Shown: positions 32,643-40,459 of the stretch, one piece after another
How the letters are laid out: each line of letters opens with the position of its first letter
How positions within the stretch are numbered: position 1 is the first letter of the stretch
Assembly (NCBI GenBank): GCA_002373775.1
Contig: DFJW01000018.1
Coordinates: 1 to 52,182, forward strand
Length of the DNA stretch: 52,182 bases
Source: Ruminococcus flavefaciens
Lineage (GTDB): Bacteria; Bacillota; Clostridia; Oscillospirales; Ruminococcaceae
Direction of reading: 5' to 3'
The notes under the pieces: model-generated
Databases searched by the model: none
What the model saw: only the letters and a program-made list of their open reading frames with translations
What the model was told of the DNA's origin: nothing
Position numbers and translations under genes: made by a program

Positions 32643-34235
32643 TCAGTCTATTTTGGTGAAACGGCTTACTTCACCGGCTTTGCCTATGAACATTGACTTA
32701 GGTCTTGCCCATACTCTTCCGTCGGTGAGAGATCTGTATATCACCAATTCTTCATTTGTTTCACTGTGGCAGGCTACAGCCATGAGTTCGTATTCGCCGC
32801 CTTTGAAATGGCGATATTTAGCGCCTTCGACTATCTCAGTCTCTTTTTCTTCCGCCGGCTGGACGGCTGCTGTATCTTCAGGCTGAACATTTACGATATC
32901 GTCAGAAACGATTATCATAGCCGAGTAAGGAGGCATGCTTATATGAGCATTACCGCCATTTATCTCAATGGGATTCGATTCAAGCACATCCACCAGTGCA
33001 GGCAGGTGAGTCTGGAAATTGAAATCATACTGATAATCGCCGAGGTTCAGTGCGACATAAACGGTCTGGTCTCCGAGTACCTTCTTGAAAAGAAGCTGCT
33101 GATTTGTGATCTGAATGCGTTCGTAAACGCCGTTGCGTACCGCGGGATAAGCGCGGTATATCCTGCCGAGCTTCACGATATGGTCATACAGCTTGATATT
33201 CTCGCGCTGCATATCCTGAAGATGCAGGCAGGGACGGAGATTGTCGTCCGAGTTATTTTCTTTTCTGCCCTGTATTCCGTATTCGCTTCCGTAATATATC
33301 GAAGGGATGCCGGGCATCGTATACATAAGAGTGTAGACTAACGGGAGATGAGCCGGATTGTTCAGAGTAGAAGCAAGGCGGTTCACATCGTGGTTGTCAA
33401 CGAAATTATAGAGGTCGATACCTTTATAAATACCGCCGTTTGCGCCGGACTGACGATTGATGGAGTAGTCTATCTCGAAATAGTTCTTGTCATTGTGAGA
33501 AGAGTAGAGACCTTTGTAGCACTCGTAGTTAGTAACGCTGTCAAGCATCTCGGGATTTGCCCAGCGGTTATAGTCACCGTGGATTATCTCGCCCATGAGC
33601 CAGAAATCCGGACGCTTGCCCTTGCAGAAGCTTCTGATGCGCTTGAAGAAATCGAAATCAATGCAGTCAGCGGCATCAAAACGGATACCGTCAATGCGGA
33701 AATGCTCTATCCAGTAATTGACGGCATCAATGATATGATCGCAGACGCCGACATTGCGCAGATTGAGTTTGACGAGGTTATAGTGACCGTTCCAGCCTTC
33801 ATACCAGAAGGGATCACCGTAAGGACTCTGACCGCCGAAGTTGAGATTCTGGAACCAGCCGCAGTATCCCGAGCCCTGACCGTGTTCCTGAACGTCCACG
33901 AACTGAGGAAACTTGCGTCCGACATGATTGAACACACCGTCGAGGATTACACGGATGCCGTTCTCATGGAGTTTATCGCAGATAAAGCGGAAAGAGTCGT
34001 TGTCTCCGAGTCTGCGGTCGATCTTTTTATAGTCAACAGTATCATAGCCGTGTTCAACGGATTCGAATACAGGCCCGAAGTATACTGCGTCAACATTCAT
34101 TTCCTTGAGGTGAGGTATCCAGTCAAGAACCTTGTCAAGGCGGTATACAGTATCACCGAAATCGTTATACTTTGGTGCTCCGCAGAATCCCAGCGGATAA
34201 ATGTGATAGATTATGGCGTTATCGTACCAATTCAT
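32643..34235 (-). CDS. Cytoplasmic GH13 alpha-amylase-family enzyme fused to DUF1653
   Basis: This 530-residue protein without signal peptide has a GH13 barrel (about 1-380). The nucleophile is Asp187 (DGIRFDAAD), the acid/base Glu216 (LMGEIIHGD) and the stabiliser Asp283 (FVDNHD). A beta-sandwich domain follows (about 385-445). The C-terminal 60 residues (about 470-528: YRHFKGGEYELMAVACHSET, RPKSMF) match DUF1653, normally a free-standing protein of about 70 residues. It probably cleaves intracellular alpha-glucans or maltodextrins; exact specificity is not predictable. It lies 53 bases after the HD-domain gene, in what looks like one operon, with a small hairpin at 34263-34279 between them. 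Confidence 0.85.
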   Translation of the reverse strand: MNWYDNAIIYHIYPLGFCGAPKYNDFGDTVYRLDKVLDWIPHLKEMNVDAVYFGPVFESVEHGYDTVDYKKIDRRLGDNDSFRFICDKLHENGIRVILDGVFNHVGRKFPQFVDVQEHGQGSGYCGWFQNLNFGGQSPYGDPFWYEGWNGHYNLVKLNLRNVGVCDHIIDAVNYWIEHFRIDGIRFDAADCIDFDFFKRIRSFCKGKRPDFWLMGEIIHGDYNRWANPEMLDSVTNYECYKGLYSSHNDKNYFEIDYSINRQSGANGGIYKGIDLYNFVDNHDVNRLASTLNNPAHLPLVYTLMYTMPGIPSIYYGSEYGIQGRKENNSDDNLRPCLHLQDMQRENIKLYDHIVKLGRIYRAYPAVRNGVYERIQITNQQLLFKKVLGDQTVYVALNLGDYQYDFNFQTHLPALVDVLESNPIEINGGNAHISMPPYSAMIIVSDDIVNVQPEDTAAVQPAEEKETEIVEGAKYRHFKGGEYELMAVACHSETNEELVIYRSLTDGRVWARPKSMFIGKAGEVSRFTKID

Positions 34236-34262
34236 ATTTTAAACTCCTTTTTATGATGTACA

Positions 34263-34279
34263 CCCACAGATATTGTGGG
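34263..34279 (-). other. Hairpin between the second HD gene and the GH13 gene
   Basis: CCCACA (34263-34268) pairs with TGTGGG (34274-34279). No T-run follows, so it is more likely a message-stability hairpin than a terminator. Confidence 0.4.
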
Positions 34280-34288
34280 CAGTGACTC

Positions 34289-34885
34289 TTATTTGACAGA
34301 ACCTTCAAGGTAGTATGTCGCTTCCATATCAGCAACGTTGAGAGCAAGAGCGAGAGGGTACATTTCCAGTGCCTTGCCGACCACGTTTTTATCCTCGGTG
34401 CCGGAGAATCCCATATGGTATCTTATCGCGAAAGCCTCTTCGCGCGTCAGACGGTCCTCACCGTAAAAGAAACCGGAGAGTATGTATACAGATTTTTCTC
34501 CGTGTCCGTAGGGGAGGGTGTCATTGACGGTATAGAAGGGGACTTTTTCCCATACTCCTGTTTCGTCGTTCTTTTTGTTCCGGAATTCCACCGTATAGAA
34601 ATTGACTTTGCAGATGTCGTGAAGAAGGGCGACGAGGGCTATGGTCTCTTCGGAATAATCCATGCCGTACAATTCCTTTGTTCTCGGACGTGAGAGATAG
34701 TCTTTCAGGCAATGGTAAACGTTGAGGCTATGCTGAACAAGTCCGCCTTCATAAGAACCGTGAAACCTTGTACTGCTGGGTGCTGTGAAAAAATCGCTTT
34801 TTTTCAGGTACTCAAGCAGTTTGTCAGCTCCGCCGCGCTTAATCTTTTCAGTATAAATGGAGATGAACTCCTCTTTTGCAGTCAT
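34289..34885 (-). CDS. HD-domain hydrolase
   Basis: This 198-residue protein shows HD-domain ligands in GGLVQHSLNVY, ALLHDICKV, GHGEKSVYILSG and IRYHMGF, with a later Asp in NVADMEATYY. The arrangement resembles the HD part of the 3'-5' exonuclease YhaM and related small hydrolases, without the OB-fold domain. The substrate is unknown. AGGAGG precedes its ATG. It is the promoter-proximal gene of a pair with the GH13-DUF1653 enzyme. Confidence 0.78.
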   Translation of the reverse strand: MTAKEEFISIYTEKIKRGGADKLLEYLKKSDFFTAPSSTRFHGSYEGGLVQHSLNVYHCLKDYLSRPRTKELYGMDYSEETIALVALLHDICKVNFYTVEFRNKKNDETGVWEKVPFYTVNDTLPYGHGEKSVYILSGFFYGEDRLTREEAFAIRYHMGFSGTEDKNVVGKALEMYPLALALNVADMEATYYLEGSVK

Positions 34886-34931
34886 ATCATACCTCCTGCC
34901 GCGTGCTGATCGCTGTTATTATTACTTTATA

Positions 34932-34960
34932 ATTATACCACAGATCATGTGATTATTCAA
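34932..34960 (-). promoter_or_regulatory. Promoter of the HD/GH13 operon
   Basis: On the minus strand TTGAAT (34955-34960) and TATAAT (34932-34937) have a 17-base spacer. Confidence 0.75.
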
Positions 34961-35111
34961 TACTGCACAAGAAATTATAGAATTATTCACATTTTTATTT
35001 ATCATTTTTTAACATATTGCATAAATTGGACGGCATTTAAATGAGATCTGTTATATATTACAGTCAGTCTGAATATAATCAAACAAAAGGTTATAATAAT
35101 GAGGTGAGCTG

Positions 35112-36290
35112 ATGACAAGCCGTAAGCGAAGAAGGATAAAAGGCATGATAAGAGCGTGTACACTATTGATGCTGCCGATAATAACTGCATATTCGATGAA
35201 AGGAGCAGCCGGATTAAAAAAGGCGCTGAACAGCAAGAACAGCATGAAGCTCGGCAGAGCGGTATCTGCTGCCGTTTCAAATGGTGACAGCACTGCGGAC
35301 AGTTACAGCATGCGGCTGCCTGAACCCGAGGACATCCTGAACAGCAGTGCTATACTTTCTGAGGGATACGGATATCTTGAAGAAACAGCGGACGTGCCTG
35401 CCGGAGTCATACTTCAGGATCCGCTGGATATGATCTCCGATTCCCCAGGAGAAAAGCCATATCCGGCAGAAAATGAATGGACAGCAGGCGGCAGCATAGT
35501 GAGGACAACTTATGGTCCTTACAGCGGAACATCATTCTTTGATCTTGAGGGCGGCGGACAGGTCAATAATAAGACATCAGTCCCCAATGAGAAACTCATG
35601 GATGAGAGCAGATGCCTTCCGAATTTTACCCTGACAGATACTTCGGAACCTCAGGTACTCATATATCATACCCATACCACTGAGAGTTTTGAACCCTATG
35701 TGCGCGAGAATTATGATGCTGCTTTCAATTACCGGACGACTGACGAAACGAAGAATGTGGTAATGGTAGGAGACGCGATACAGGCAGAACTTGAGGCAGC
35801 AGGGATCGGCGTTATACACATCCGCACTATTCACGATTATCCGTCATACAATGGTTCATACGGCAGGAGCCGTGAGAGTATACTGCCTGTACTTGAGCAG
35901 TATCCGAGCATAAAAGTTGCACTGGATATACATCGTGATGCTATAGCCACAGAAACAGAAGCATATCAGCCGTTCATTGAAATAGACGGTAAAGAGGCGG
36001 CACAGGTAATGATAATATCCGGCTGTGATGACGGTACGCTCGGAATGCCTAATTACATGAAGAATTTCCATTTTGCCTGCTGTTTGCAGCAGCAGCTTGA
36101 AACAGATCATCCTGGATTTACCCGTCCGATACTATTTGACTACAGGCATTACAATCAGGATCTGACAACAGGCAGCCTGCTGATAGAAGTTGGTTCTCAT
36201 GGGAATACTCTTGGACAGGTGCAGTATTCCGGACAACTGTTAGGCCGTTCGCTGACAGCACTTCTGCTGTCGGACAAAGTAAGAAGGTGA
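35112..36290 (+). CDS. spoIIP: Stage II sporulation protein P
   Basis: SpoIIP is an amidase/endopeptidase that, with SpoIID and SpoIIM, thins septal peptidoglycan during engulfment. The 392-residue protein has an N-terminal membrane anchor (about 13-27), a variable region, and the SpoIIP catalytic domain (about 180-390) with VLIYHTHTTESF, KNVVMVGDAI, VALDIHRDAI, FDYRHYNQDL and LIEVGSHGNTL; the histidines and glutamate are the usual zinc-site residues. GAGGTGAGC precedes the ATG. Upstream, GTTATATA (35049-35056) and ATATAATC (35072-35079) are a possible sigma-E-like pair, but this is weak. Confidence 0.92.
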   Translation: MTSRKRRRIKGMIRACTLLMLPIITAYSMKGAAGLKKALNSKNSMKLGRAVSAAVSNGDSTADSYSMRLPEPEDILNSSAILSEGYGYLEETADVPAGVILQDPLDMISDSPGEKPYPAENEWTAGGSIVRTTYGPYSGTSFFDLEGGGQVNNKTSVPNEKLMDESRCLPNFTLTDTSEPQVLIYHTHTTESFEPYVRENYDAAFNYRTTDETKNVVMVGDAIQAELEAAGIGVIHIRTIHDYPSYNGSYGRSRESILPVLEQYPSIKVALDIHRDAIATETEAYQPFIEIDGKEAAQVMIISGCDDGTLGMPNYMKNFHFACCLQQQLETDHPGFTRPILFDYRHYNQDLTTGSLLIEVGSHGNTLGQVQYSGQLLGRSLTALLLSDKVRR

Positions 36291-36294
36291 AGAT

Positions 36295-36597
36295 TTGCAA
36301 AAAAGAATAAAAGCCGCAGTCAGAGCAGTATTCCTTTATCTGCTGATGACTGTCGGCTTATGGATGTTCCTTGATTCTTATTCAAAGTCTTACAATCGCA
36401 TATCAGGTGAAGACATGATACCTGCCGGGCTTGTTATGGGAAAAGAGACGGCAACGATCATGATAACTGATAAGAAGTATACGCTGGATCTCGGCGCATT
36501 TGCAGCTGAAAGCAAGACATATTTTACTGCATATATGCTTTCGCCTGATGATATACGTTCATCGGCATATCTGATTTCTCTTTGCTACAGGCGTTGA
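36295..36597 (+). CDS. Small membrane protein downstream of spoIIP
   Basis: The start is a TTG at 36295, six bases after AGAAGG at the end of spoIIP. The 100-residue product has one membrane helix (about 10-27) and an outer part of about 70 residues with GLVMGKETATIMITDKKYTL. No family is recognised. Being four bases behind spoIIP it is probably co-expressed, so a role in sporulation is possible. Its last 39 bases overlap the end of the convergent permuted-papain gene. Confidence 0.6.
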   Translation: MQKRIKAAVRAVFLYLLMTVGLWMFLDSYSKSYNRISGEDMIPAGLVMGKETATIMITDKKYTLDLGAFAAESKTYFTAYMLSPDDIRSSAYLISLCYRR

Positions 36598-37131
36598 CTG
36601 CATATCGTAATAGAAACGGTTGAGTTCTCCCGAGTATATCAGTGTAGCACCCGGGAATTTCCGGAAATCGTCCGGTTTATACAAACAGAACGGTTTTTCG
36701 AGCGGTATGCCTATCTTATCCATAGTATAGGCTACGAACTGTGAACAGACGAAGTTCTTTTTCCTCTTCCATTCTATGTTGAAGTATACTGCCAGGAGTC
36801 CGAGCAGATTATACGAATAAATATTTCTGTTGCTGTTGAAATGTCTGATGATCCTCTGATAAGCAGCCTTCTGTTCTGCTGTTACGGTTATGCGGTATAT
36901 CTCGCATGGGATAAAGCCAAAGCAGCCGAGAGTGCCTTTGCCTACGATCTCCTTGTTGAAAGTTGCCGGAAGCGGAAAAGGTCGGTAAGTCCGGCAGAAA
37001 CTATACATTTCGGATAAGGTGACATCACCTGAAAGAGAAACATGATTATACGGCTTTCGCGTGAAGAATCTGAAAAATCTTGCAGGTCTTGTACCGGTCT
37101 GTGCTACAACTATGTAGATATATTCCTCCAA
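36559..37131 (-). CDS. Permuted papain-like (NlpC/P60 superfamily, YiiX-type) protein
   Basis: A TTG start at 37131 lies seven bases after AAGGAGG. The 190-residue protein has the permuted papain order: an early histidine in KPYNHVSLS (about residue 30), then a cysteine in KNFVCSQFVAYTMDKIG (about 128). This resembles C92/YiiX-type cysteine peptidases or amidases that may act on lipids, peptides or murein. There is no signal peptide, so it is cytoplasmic or membrane-peripheral. Substrate unknown. It converges on the small spoIIP-linked gene with overlapping ends. Confidence 0.72.
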   Translation of the reverse strand: MEEYIYIVVAQTGTRPARFFRFFTRKPYNHVSLSGDVTLSEMYSFCRTYRPFPLPATFNKEIVGKGTLGCFGFIPCEIYRITVTAEQKAAYQRIIRHFNSNRNIYSYNLLGLLAVYFNIEWKRKKNFVCSQFVAYTMDKIGIPLEKPFCLYKPDDFRKFPGATLIYSGELNRFYYDMQSTPVAKRNQICR

Positions 37132-37161
37132 AATGCTCCCTCCTTTTAGTTTTATGAAAAT

Positions 37162-37190
37162 ATTATATCACAAATACTTGCAAATTACAA
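37162..37190 (-). promoter_or_regulatory. Promoter of the permuted-papain gene
   Basis: On the minus strand TTGTAA (37185-37190) and TATAAT (37162-37167) have a 17-base spacer. It overlaps the divergent tRNA-Arg promoter. Confidence 0.7.
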
Positions 37191-37206
37191 GAGTTTGTGA
37201 TAAAAT
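37178..37206 (+). promoter_or_regulatory. Promoter of tRNA-Arg
   Basis: TTGCAA (37178-37183) and TAAAAT (37201-37206) are 17 bases apart, about 30 bases upstream of the tRNA. Confidence 0.65.
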
Positions 37207-37236
37207 ATATATGTTACATTTGAATTACAAATATAT

Positions 37237-37311
37237 GCGCCTGTAGCTCAGCGGATAGAGCATCGGCCTCCGACGCCGTGTGCGCTGGTTCGATTCCAGT
37301 CAGGCGTACCA
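37237..37311 (+). tRNA. tRNA-Arg (CCG anticodon)
   Basis: GCGCCTG (37237-37243) pairs with CAGGCGT (37301-37307), closing with a G-U pair. The anticodon loop is CTCCGAC, giving CCG for the arginine codon CGG. The T-arm reads GGTTCGATTCC and CCA is encoded at 37309-37311. Confidence 0.92.
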
Positions 37312-37322
37312 GCACAGTGCCT

Positions 37323-37345
37323 GTGCCCCCGATTCACGGGGGCAC
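37323..37345 (+). terminator. Terminator of tRNA-Arg
   Basis: GTGCCCCCG (37323-37331) pairs with CGGGGGCAC (37337-37345), followed by a short T-tract. Confidence 0.75.
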
Positions 37346-37423
37346 TCGTTTTACTTGTTCACTCTGTACGAAACTGCCAGTCTGCTTTCGCATGCGGCAG
37401 TGTCGGCAGATCTTATAATATGC

Positions 37424-37453
37424 CACAAAATCCCGGATATCCGGGATTTTGTG
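37424..37453. repeat. Perfect 30-base palindrome
   Basis: CACAAAATCCCGG (37424-37436), ATAT, then CCGGGATTTTGTG (37441-37453) form a perfect dyad. It lies downstream of the tRNA-Arg terminator and upstream of the two-component promoter. It has no T-run, so it may be an operator or a second terminator. The rest of 37312-37596 shows no gene. Confidence 0.6.
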
Positions 37454-37537
37454 CTGCCTGAGTATAACTGACGGCATGAAATGATTATTAGTTCAAGAAT
37501 ACCCGGAGCCGGGGCACATTGCTTTAACATCGTATAC

Positions 37538-37566
37538 TTGAAAACCTCACTGTCATGTGCTATAAT
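37538..37566 (+). promoter_or_regulatory. Promoter of the two-component genes
   Basis: TTGAAA (37538-37543) and TATAAT (37561-37566) have a 17-base spacer, 30 bases before the response-regulator ATG. Confidence 0.8.
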
Positions 37567-37596
37567 AATACAAACGGCACAGAAAGAGGGGAGATC

Positions 37597-38298
37597 ATGC
37601 ACACAAGCGTATTTATAATAGACGACGAGCCGGAACTTGCAGAATACACTGCAAAATACTTTAACATATCCGGTGTCACGGCAGAGTATGCTCTTGATGC
37701 GCAGGAGGCGTTGGATTTTCTGAGAGACAATACCTGTTCGCTGATACTGCTGGATATAAATCTCGGGAAAGATTCAGGTTTCGATCTTTGCAGAGAACTC
37801 CGTGCAAGCACGGATGTGCCGATATTCTTTATCAGTGCACGTTCTTCGGAGGACGATATGCTTCTTGCCCTCGGTATCGGCGGAGATGATTATATCTGCA
37901 AGCCGTATTCGCTCGGAGTGCTGCTCGCAAAGGTCAGAGCTGCGCTTAAACGATATGAGGACAGCGGCGCAAGGGAAAAGAATTCCGGAGATAATGAACT
38001 TACAAAACTCGGTAATGCTTCTGTTGATATGAAAAAGGCTGTCGTTATCAAAGAGGGAAAGACATTGCCGCTGAAAGCAATGGAATACAAGCTGCTTGTA
38101 TATCTTCTGAATAACAGGAACCGTGTGATCTCAAAAGACGAATTCTTTAAGAAAGTCTGGGAAACGGATTATGTCAGTGATGTTACGCTGAATGTACATA
38201 TCCGGCACTTACGGGAGAAGATAGAAGATGATCCGAGTCACCCGGAGTTCATCAAGACAGTCTGGGGAGTCGGATTTATGCTGGAGGTCACAGCTTGA
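37597..38298 (+). CDS. OmpR-family response regulator
   Basis: ATG 37597 follows GAGGGGA; earlier in-frame codons lie over the promoter. The 233-residue protein has a receiver domain (about 1-115: acidic pair in FIIDDEPE, phosphorylated Asp53 in LLDINLG, FISAR) and a winged-helix DNA-binding domain (about 135-233: EYKLLVYLLNNRNRVISKDE, NVHIRHLREKIE). It is coupled to the histidine kinase by a four-base overlap and precedes an ABC exporter, which it probably controls. Confidence 0.93.
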   Translation: MHTSVFIIDDEPELAEYTAKYFNISGVTAEYALDAQEALDFLRDNTCSLILLDINLGKDSGFDLCRELRASTDVPIFFISARSSEDDMLLALGIGGDDYICKPYSLGVLLAKVRAALKRYEDSGAREKNSGDNELTKLGNASVDMKKAVVIKEGKTLPLKAMEYKLLVYLLNNRNRVISKDEFFKKVWETDYVSDVTLNVHIRHLREKIEDDPSHPEFIKTVWGVGFMLEVTA

Positions 38299-39572
38299 AA
38301 ACGAGATTTATTATCGTCTATGCCGTATTTTTTATGCTGATGAGTTCTGTAATATGCGGTATCGTTCTGAGTGCGGATCATGAAAGCCGTATCCCGCAGC
38401 ACACAACTGAGATAAACCGCCTTCTGGTACTTCTTGCAGACGACTGGGACACAGTATCTTCGGGGACCGGAGCAAAAAAGAAATACGATGCGGATTTCGA
38501 TTATGCTATTATTGACATAGAAGGAGATCTGCTTTACACTACAAGGCATGGTATATCTGAGACCATTTCTGCCGCGACGAGCCACTATGATATCATACGC
38601 GATATAGAAAAGGACGGCGAAATCGTCGGAAGGCTGATCGTCTATAATCCGTATGAGAGTATAAAGCAAGAGGATGACAGGAACACCGCTTATATGATCG
38701 GCGGTATGTCATTGCTCATGCTCATCATATCGCTTGGCTACTTCATATATCTGAAAAAACGTGTAGTCGAGCCGTTTGGAAAGCTGAAGGGATTTGCCGG
38801 AAAAATAGCTGCCGGCGACCTTGAAACGCCGCTTGAAATGGACAGAGGCAATATATTTGGCGCATTTACCGAGAGTTTTGACATAATGCGTGAGGAACTG
38901 AAAGCGTCACGTCTGCGCGAGGAAGCAGCCGTCAAAAGCCGGAAGGAAATGATAGCAGAGCTTTCGCACGATATCAAAACGCCTGTTGCTTCGATCAAGG
39001 CAATGGTGGATTTCCTTGAACTCACTACAGAGGATGAAGGGAAAAAAGAAACTCTCGCGTCCATAAACAGCAAGGCTGACCGTATAGATAAACTTGTCTC
39101 TAACCTTTTCCACGCAACGCTTGAAGAGCTTGAACAGCTTGAAGTCAACGCCGATGAACTGCCGTCGAGAGAATTGACGGATATCATATGCGAAAGCGAC
39201 CATCTGAAAAAGGTAGTAAAAGCCGATATAAAGGACTGCGTTATCGTCGCTGACAGGCTTCGCCTTGAACAGATAGTCGGAAACATCATATCCAACTCCT
39301 ACAAGTATGCAGACACAGACATCACTGTCGTGAGCCGTTTTGAAGGTGAAAGCTTCATCGTGGAGTTTTCCGATAAGGGCGGCGGTGTTTCTGAAACTGA
39401 GATAGAACTTGTCACCGAAAAATTCCGGCGCGGGACTAATGCCGAGGGCAAGGAAGGTTCAGGGATCGGTCTGTACATATCCAAGTACCTTATGGAACGT
39501 ATGGGAGGAGAACTGACCTGCCGCAATAACGGAGAAGGCTTCACAGCTGAACTGAGATTTGTCCTTGCTTAA
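38295..39572 (+). CDS. Sensor histidine kinase
   Basis: The start is TTG 38295, overlapping the regulator's stop (TTGA) with GGAGG seven bases upstream. The 425-residue protein has two membrane helices (about 5-27 and 133-152) around an outer sensor domain of about 105 residues, a HAMP linker, the phospho-acceptor His225 in ELSHDIKTP, and ATPase motifs NIISNSYKYAD, DKGGGVSE and GSGIGLYISKYLMERMGG. The sizeable outer domain differs from the BceS-type kinases that sense through their transporter, so it may bind a ligand directly. Confidence 0.92.
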   Translation: MKTRFIIVYAVFFMLMSSVICGIVLSADHESRIPQHTTEINRLLVLLADDWDTVSSGTGAKKKYDADFDYAIIDIEGDLLYTTRHGISETISAATSHYDIIRDIEKDGEIVGRLIVYNPYESIKQEDDRNTAYMIGGMSLLMLIISLGYFIYLKKRVVEPFGKLKGFAGKIAAGDLETPLEMDRGNIFGAFTESFDIMREELKASRLREEAAVKSRKEMIAELSHDIKTPVASIKAMVDFLELTTEDEGKKETLASINSKADRIDKLVSNLFHATLEELEQLEVNADELPSRELTDIICESDHLKKVVKADIKDCVIVADRLRLEQIVGNIISNSYKYADTDITVVSRFEGESFIVEFSDKGGGVSETEIELVTEKFRRGTNAEGKEGSGIGLYISKYLMERMGGELTCRNNGEGFTAELRFVLA

Positions 39573-39631
39573 AATTTAAATCGCAGATAAAGAACAGTTA
39601 AAGAACTGACAAAGATTTTAAAAAAGATATG

Positions 39632-39640
39632 TGCTATAAT
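39632..39640 (+). promoter_or_regulatory. Extended -10 promoter of the ABC exporter genes
   Basis: TGC followed by TATAAT (39635-39640) forms an extended -10 element without a good -35, the usual form of an activator-dependent promoter. Confidence 0.6.
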
Positions 39641-39674
39641 AAGGTCATACAGTAAAGCAGCTGTATGACCTTAT
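39639..39674 (+). promoter_or_regulatory. Inverted repeat at the ABC exporter promoter
   Basis: A perfect 14-base inverted repeat, ATAAGGTCATACAG (39639-39652) with CTGTATGACCTTAT (39661-39674), spans the predicted transcription start and ends 21 bases before the ATPase start. It could be an operator or a leader hairpin. Confidence 0.6.
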
Positions 39675-39694
39675 ACTATTTTAGGAGTGGCATT

Positions 39695-40459
39695 ATGACT
39701 GAGAGAGAAGTAATAGTCAGCACGGAGAAGCTGTCAAAGAGCTTTTCGGTCGGCGGAAAGCAGCAGCATGTAATAAAGAATCTTGATATGGAGATATATA
39801 AGGGGGATTTCACCGTTATAATGGGTGCTTCCGGTGCAGGTAAATCCACGCTGTTGTATACGCTTTCGGGAATGGACAAGCCTACTCTCGGAAAGATAAC
39901 CTACTGCGGCAGGGATATAACCGGCATGACTGACGATCAGCTGGCAGTATTCCGCAGAAAGCACTGCGGATTCGTCTTCCAGCAGATACATCTTGTGGAC
40001 AGCATGAGCCTTATGGATAACGCCATAAGCACAGGTATGCTCACCGGTCAGAAGCAGAAAGCACTGAAGCAGAAGGCGATGTTATTGTTTGGGAAAATGG
40101 GAATAGACGAGAACCTGACCAAGAAATTCCCTGCTCAGATTTCCGGCGGCGAAGCTCAGCGCGCAGCAATGGTACGCGCTCTTATAAACGATCCCGATAT
40201 AGTATTTGCGGATGAACCGACTGGTGCACTGAACAGCGCCGGCGTTAAAGCTGTACTTGACGTGCTAACGGATATAAACAACGCAGGGCAGTCGGTTATC
40301 ATGGTAACACATGATATCAAGTCTGCAAGACGTGGGAGCAGGATAATTTATCTTCAGGACGGCGGCATAATAGGGGAGTGTCAGCTGGGAAAATATGTGA
40401 GCGGAGACGAAGACCGCCACGAGAGGATAAGACGATTTCTGGAGGAGATGGGATGGTAA
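39695..40459 (+). CDS. ABC transporter ATP-binding protein (MacB/LolD-like)
   Basis: ATG 39695 follows AGGAGTGG. The 254-residue ATPase has Walker A GASGAGKST (about 38-46), Q-loop FVFQQIH, signature ISGGEAQRAAM, Walker B DIVFADEP and the H-loop MVTHDIKSA. It belongs with the ATPases that pair with FtsX-fold permeases in export of peptides or antibiotics. It overlaps the permease start by seven bases. Confidence 0.93.
   Translation: MTEREVIVSTEKLSKSFSVGGKQQHVIKNLDMEIYKGDFTVIMGASGAGKSTLLYTLSGMDKPTLGKITYCGRDITGMTDDQLAVFRRKHCGFVFQQIHLVDSMSLMDNAISTGMLTGQKQKALKQKAMLLFGKMGIDENLTKKFPAQISGGEAQRAAMVRALINDPDIVFADEPTGALNSAGVKAVLDVLTDINNAGQSVIMVTHDIKSARRGSRIIYLQDGGIIGECQLGKYVSGDEDRHERIRRFLEEMGW

Noticed and set aside
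32557..32886. A plus-strand open frame with an AGGAGG-like site near 32551
   Set aside because: It runs through the terminator hairpin and then antisense to the GH13-DUF1653 gene, with no recognisable protein features.
33348..34256. A 302-codon open frame on the plus strand opposite the GH13 gene
   Set aside because: It mirrors the third-position bias of the real gene, has no ribosome site, and the minus-strand protein has clear catalytic motifs.
37237..37600. A tRNA-linked integration site
   Set aside because: No integrase gene or direct repeat of the tRNA 3' end was seen downstream.
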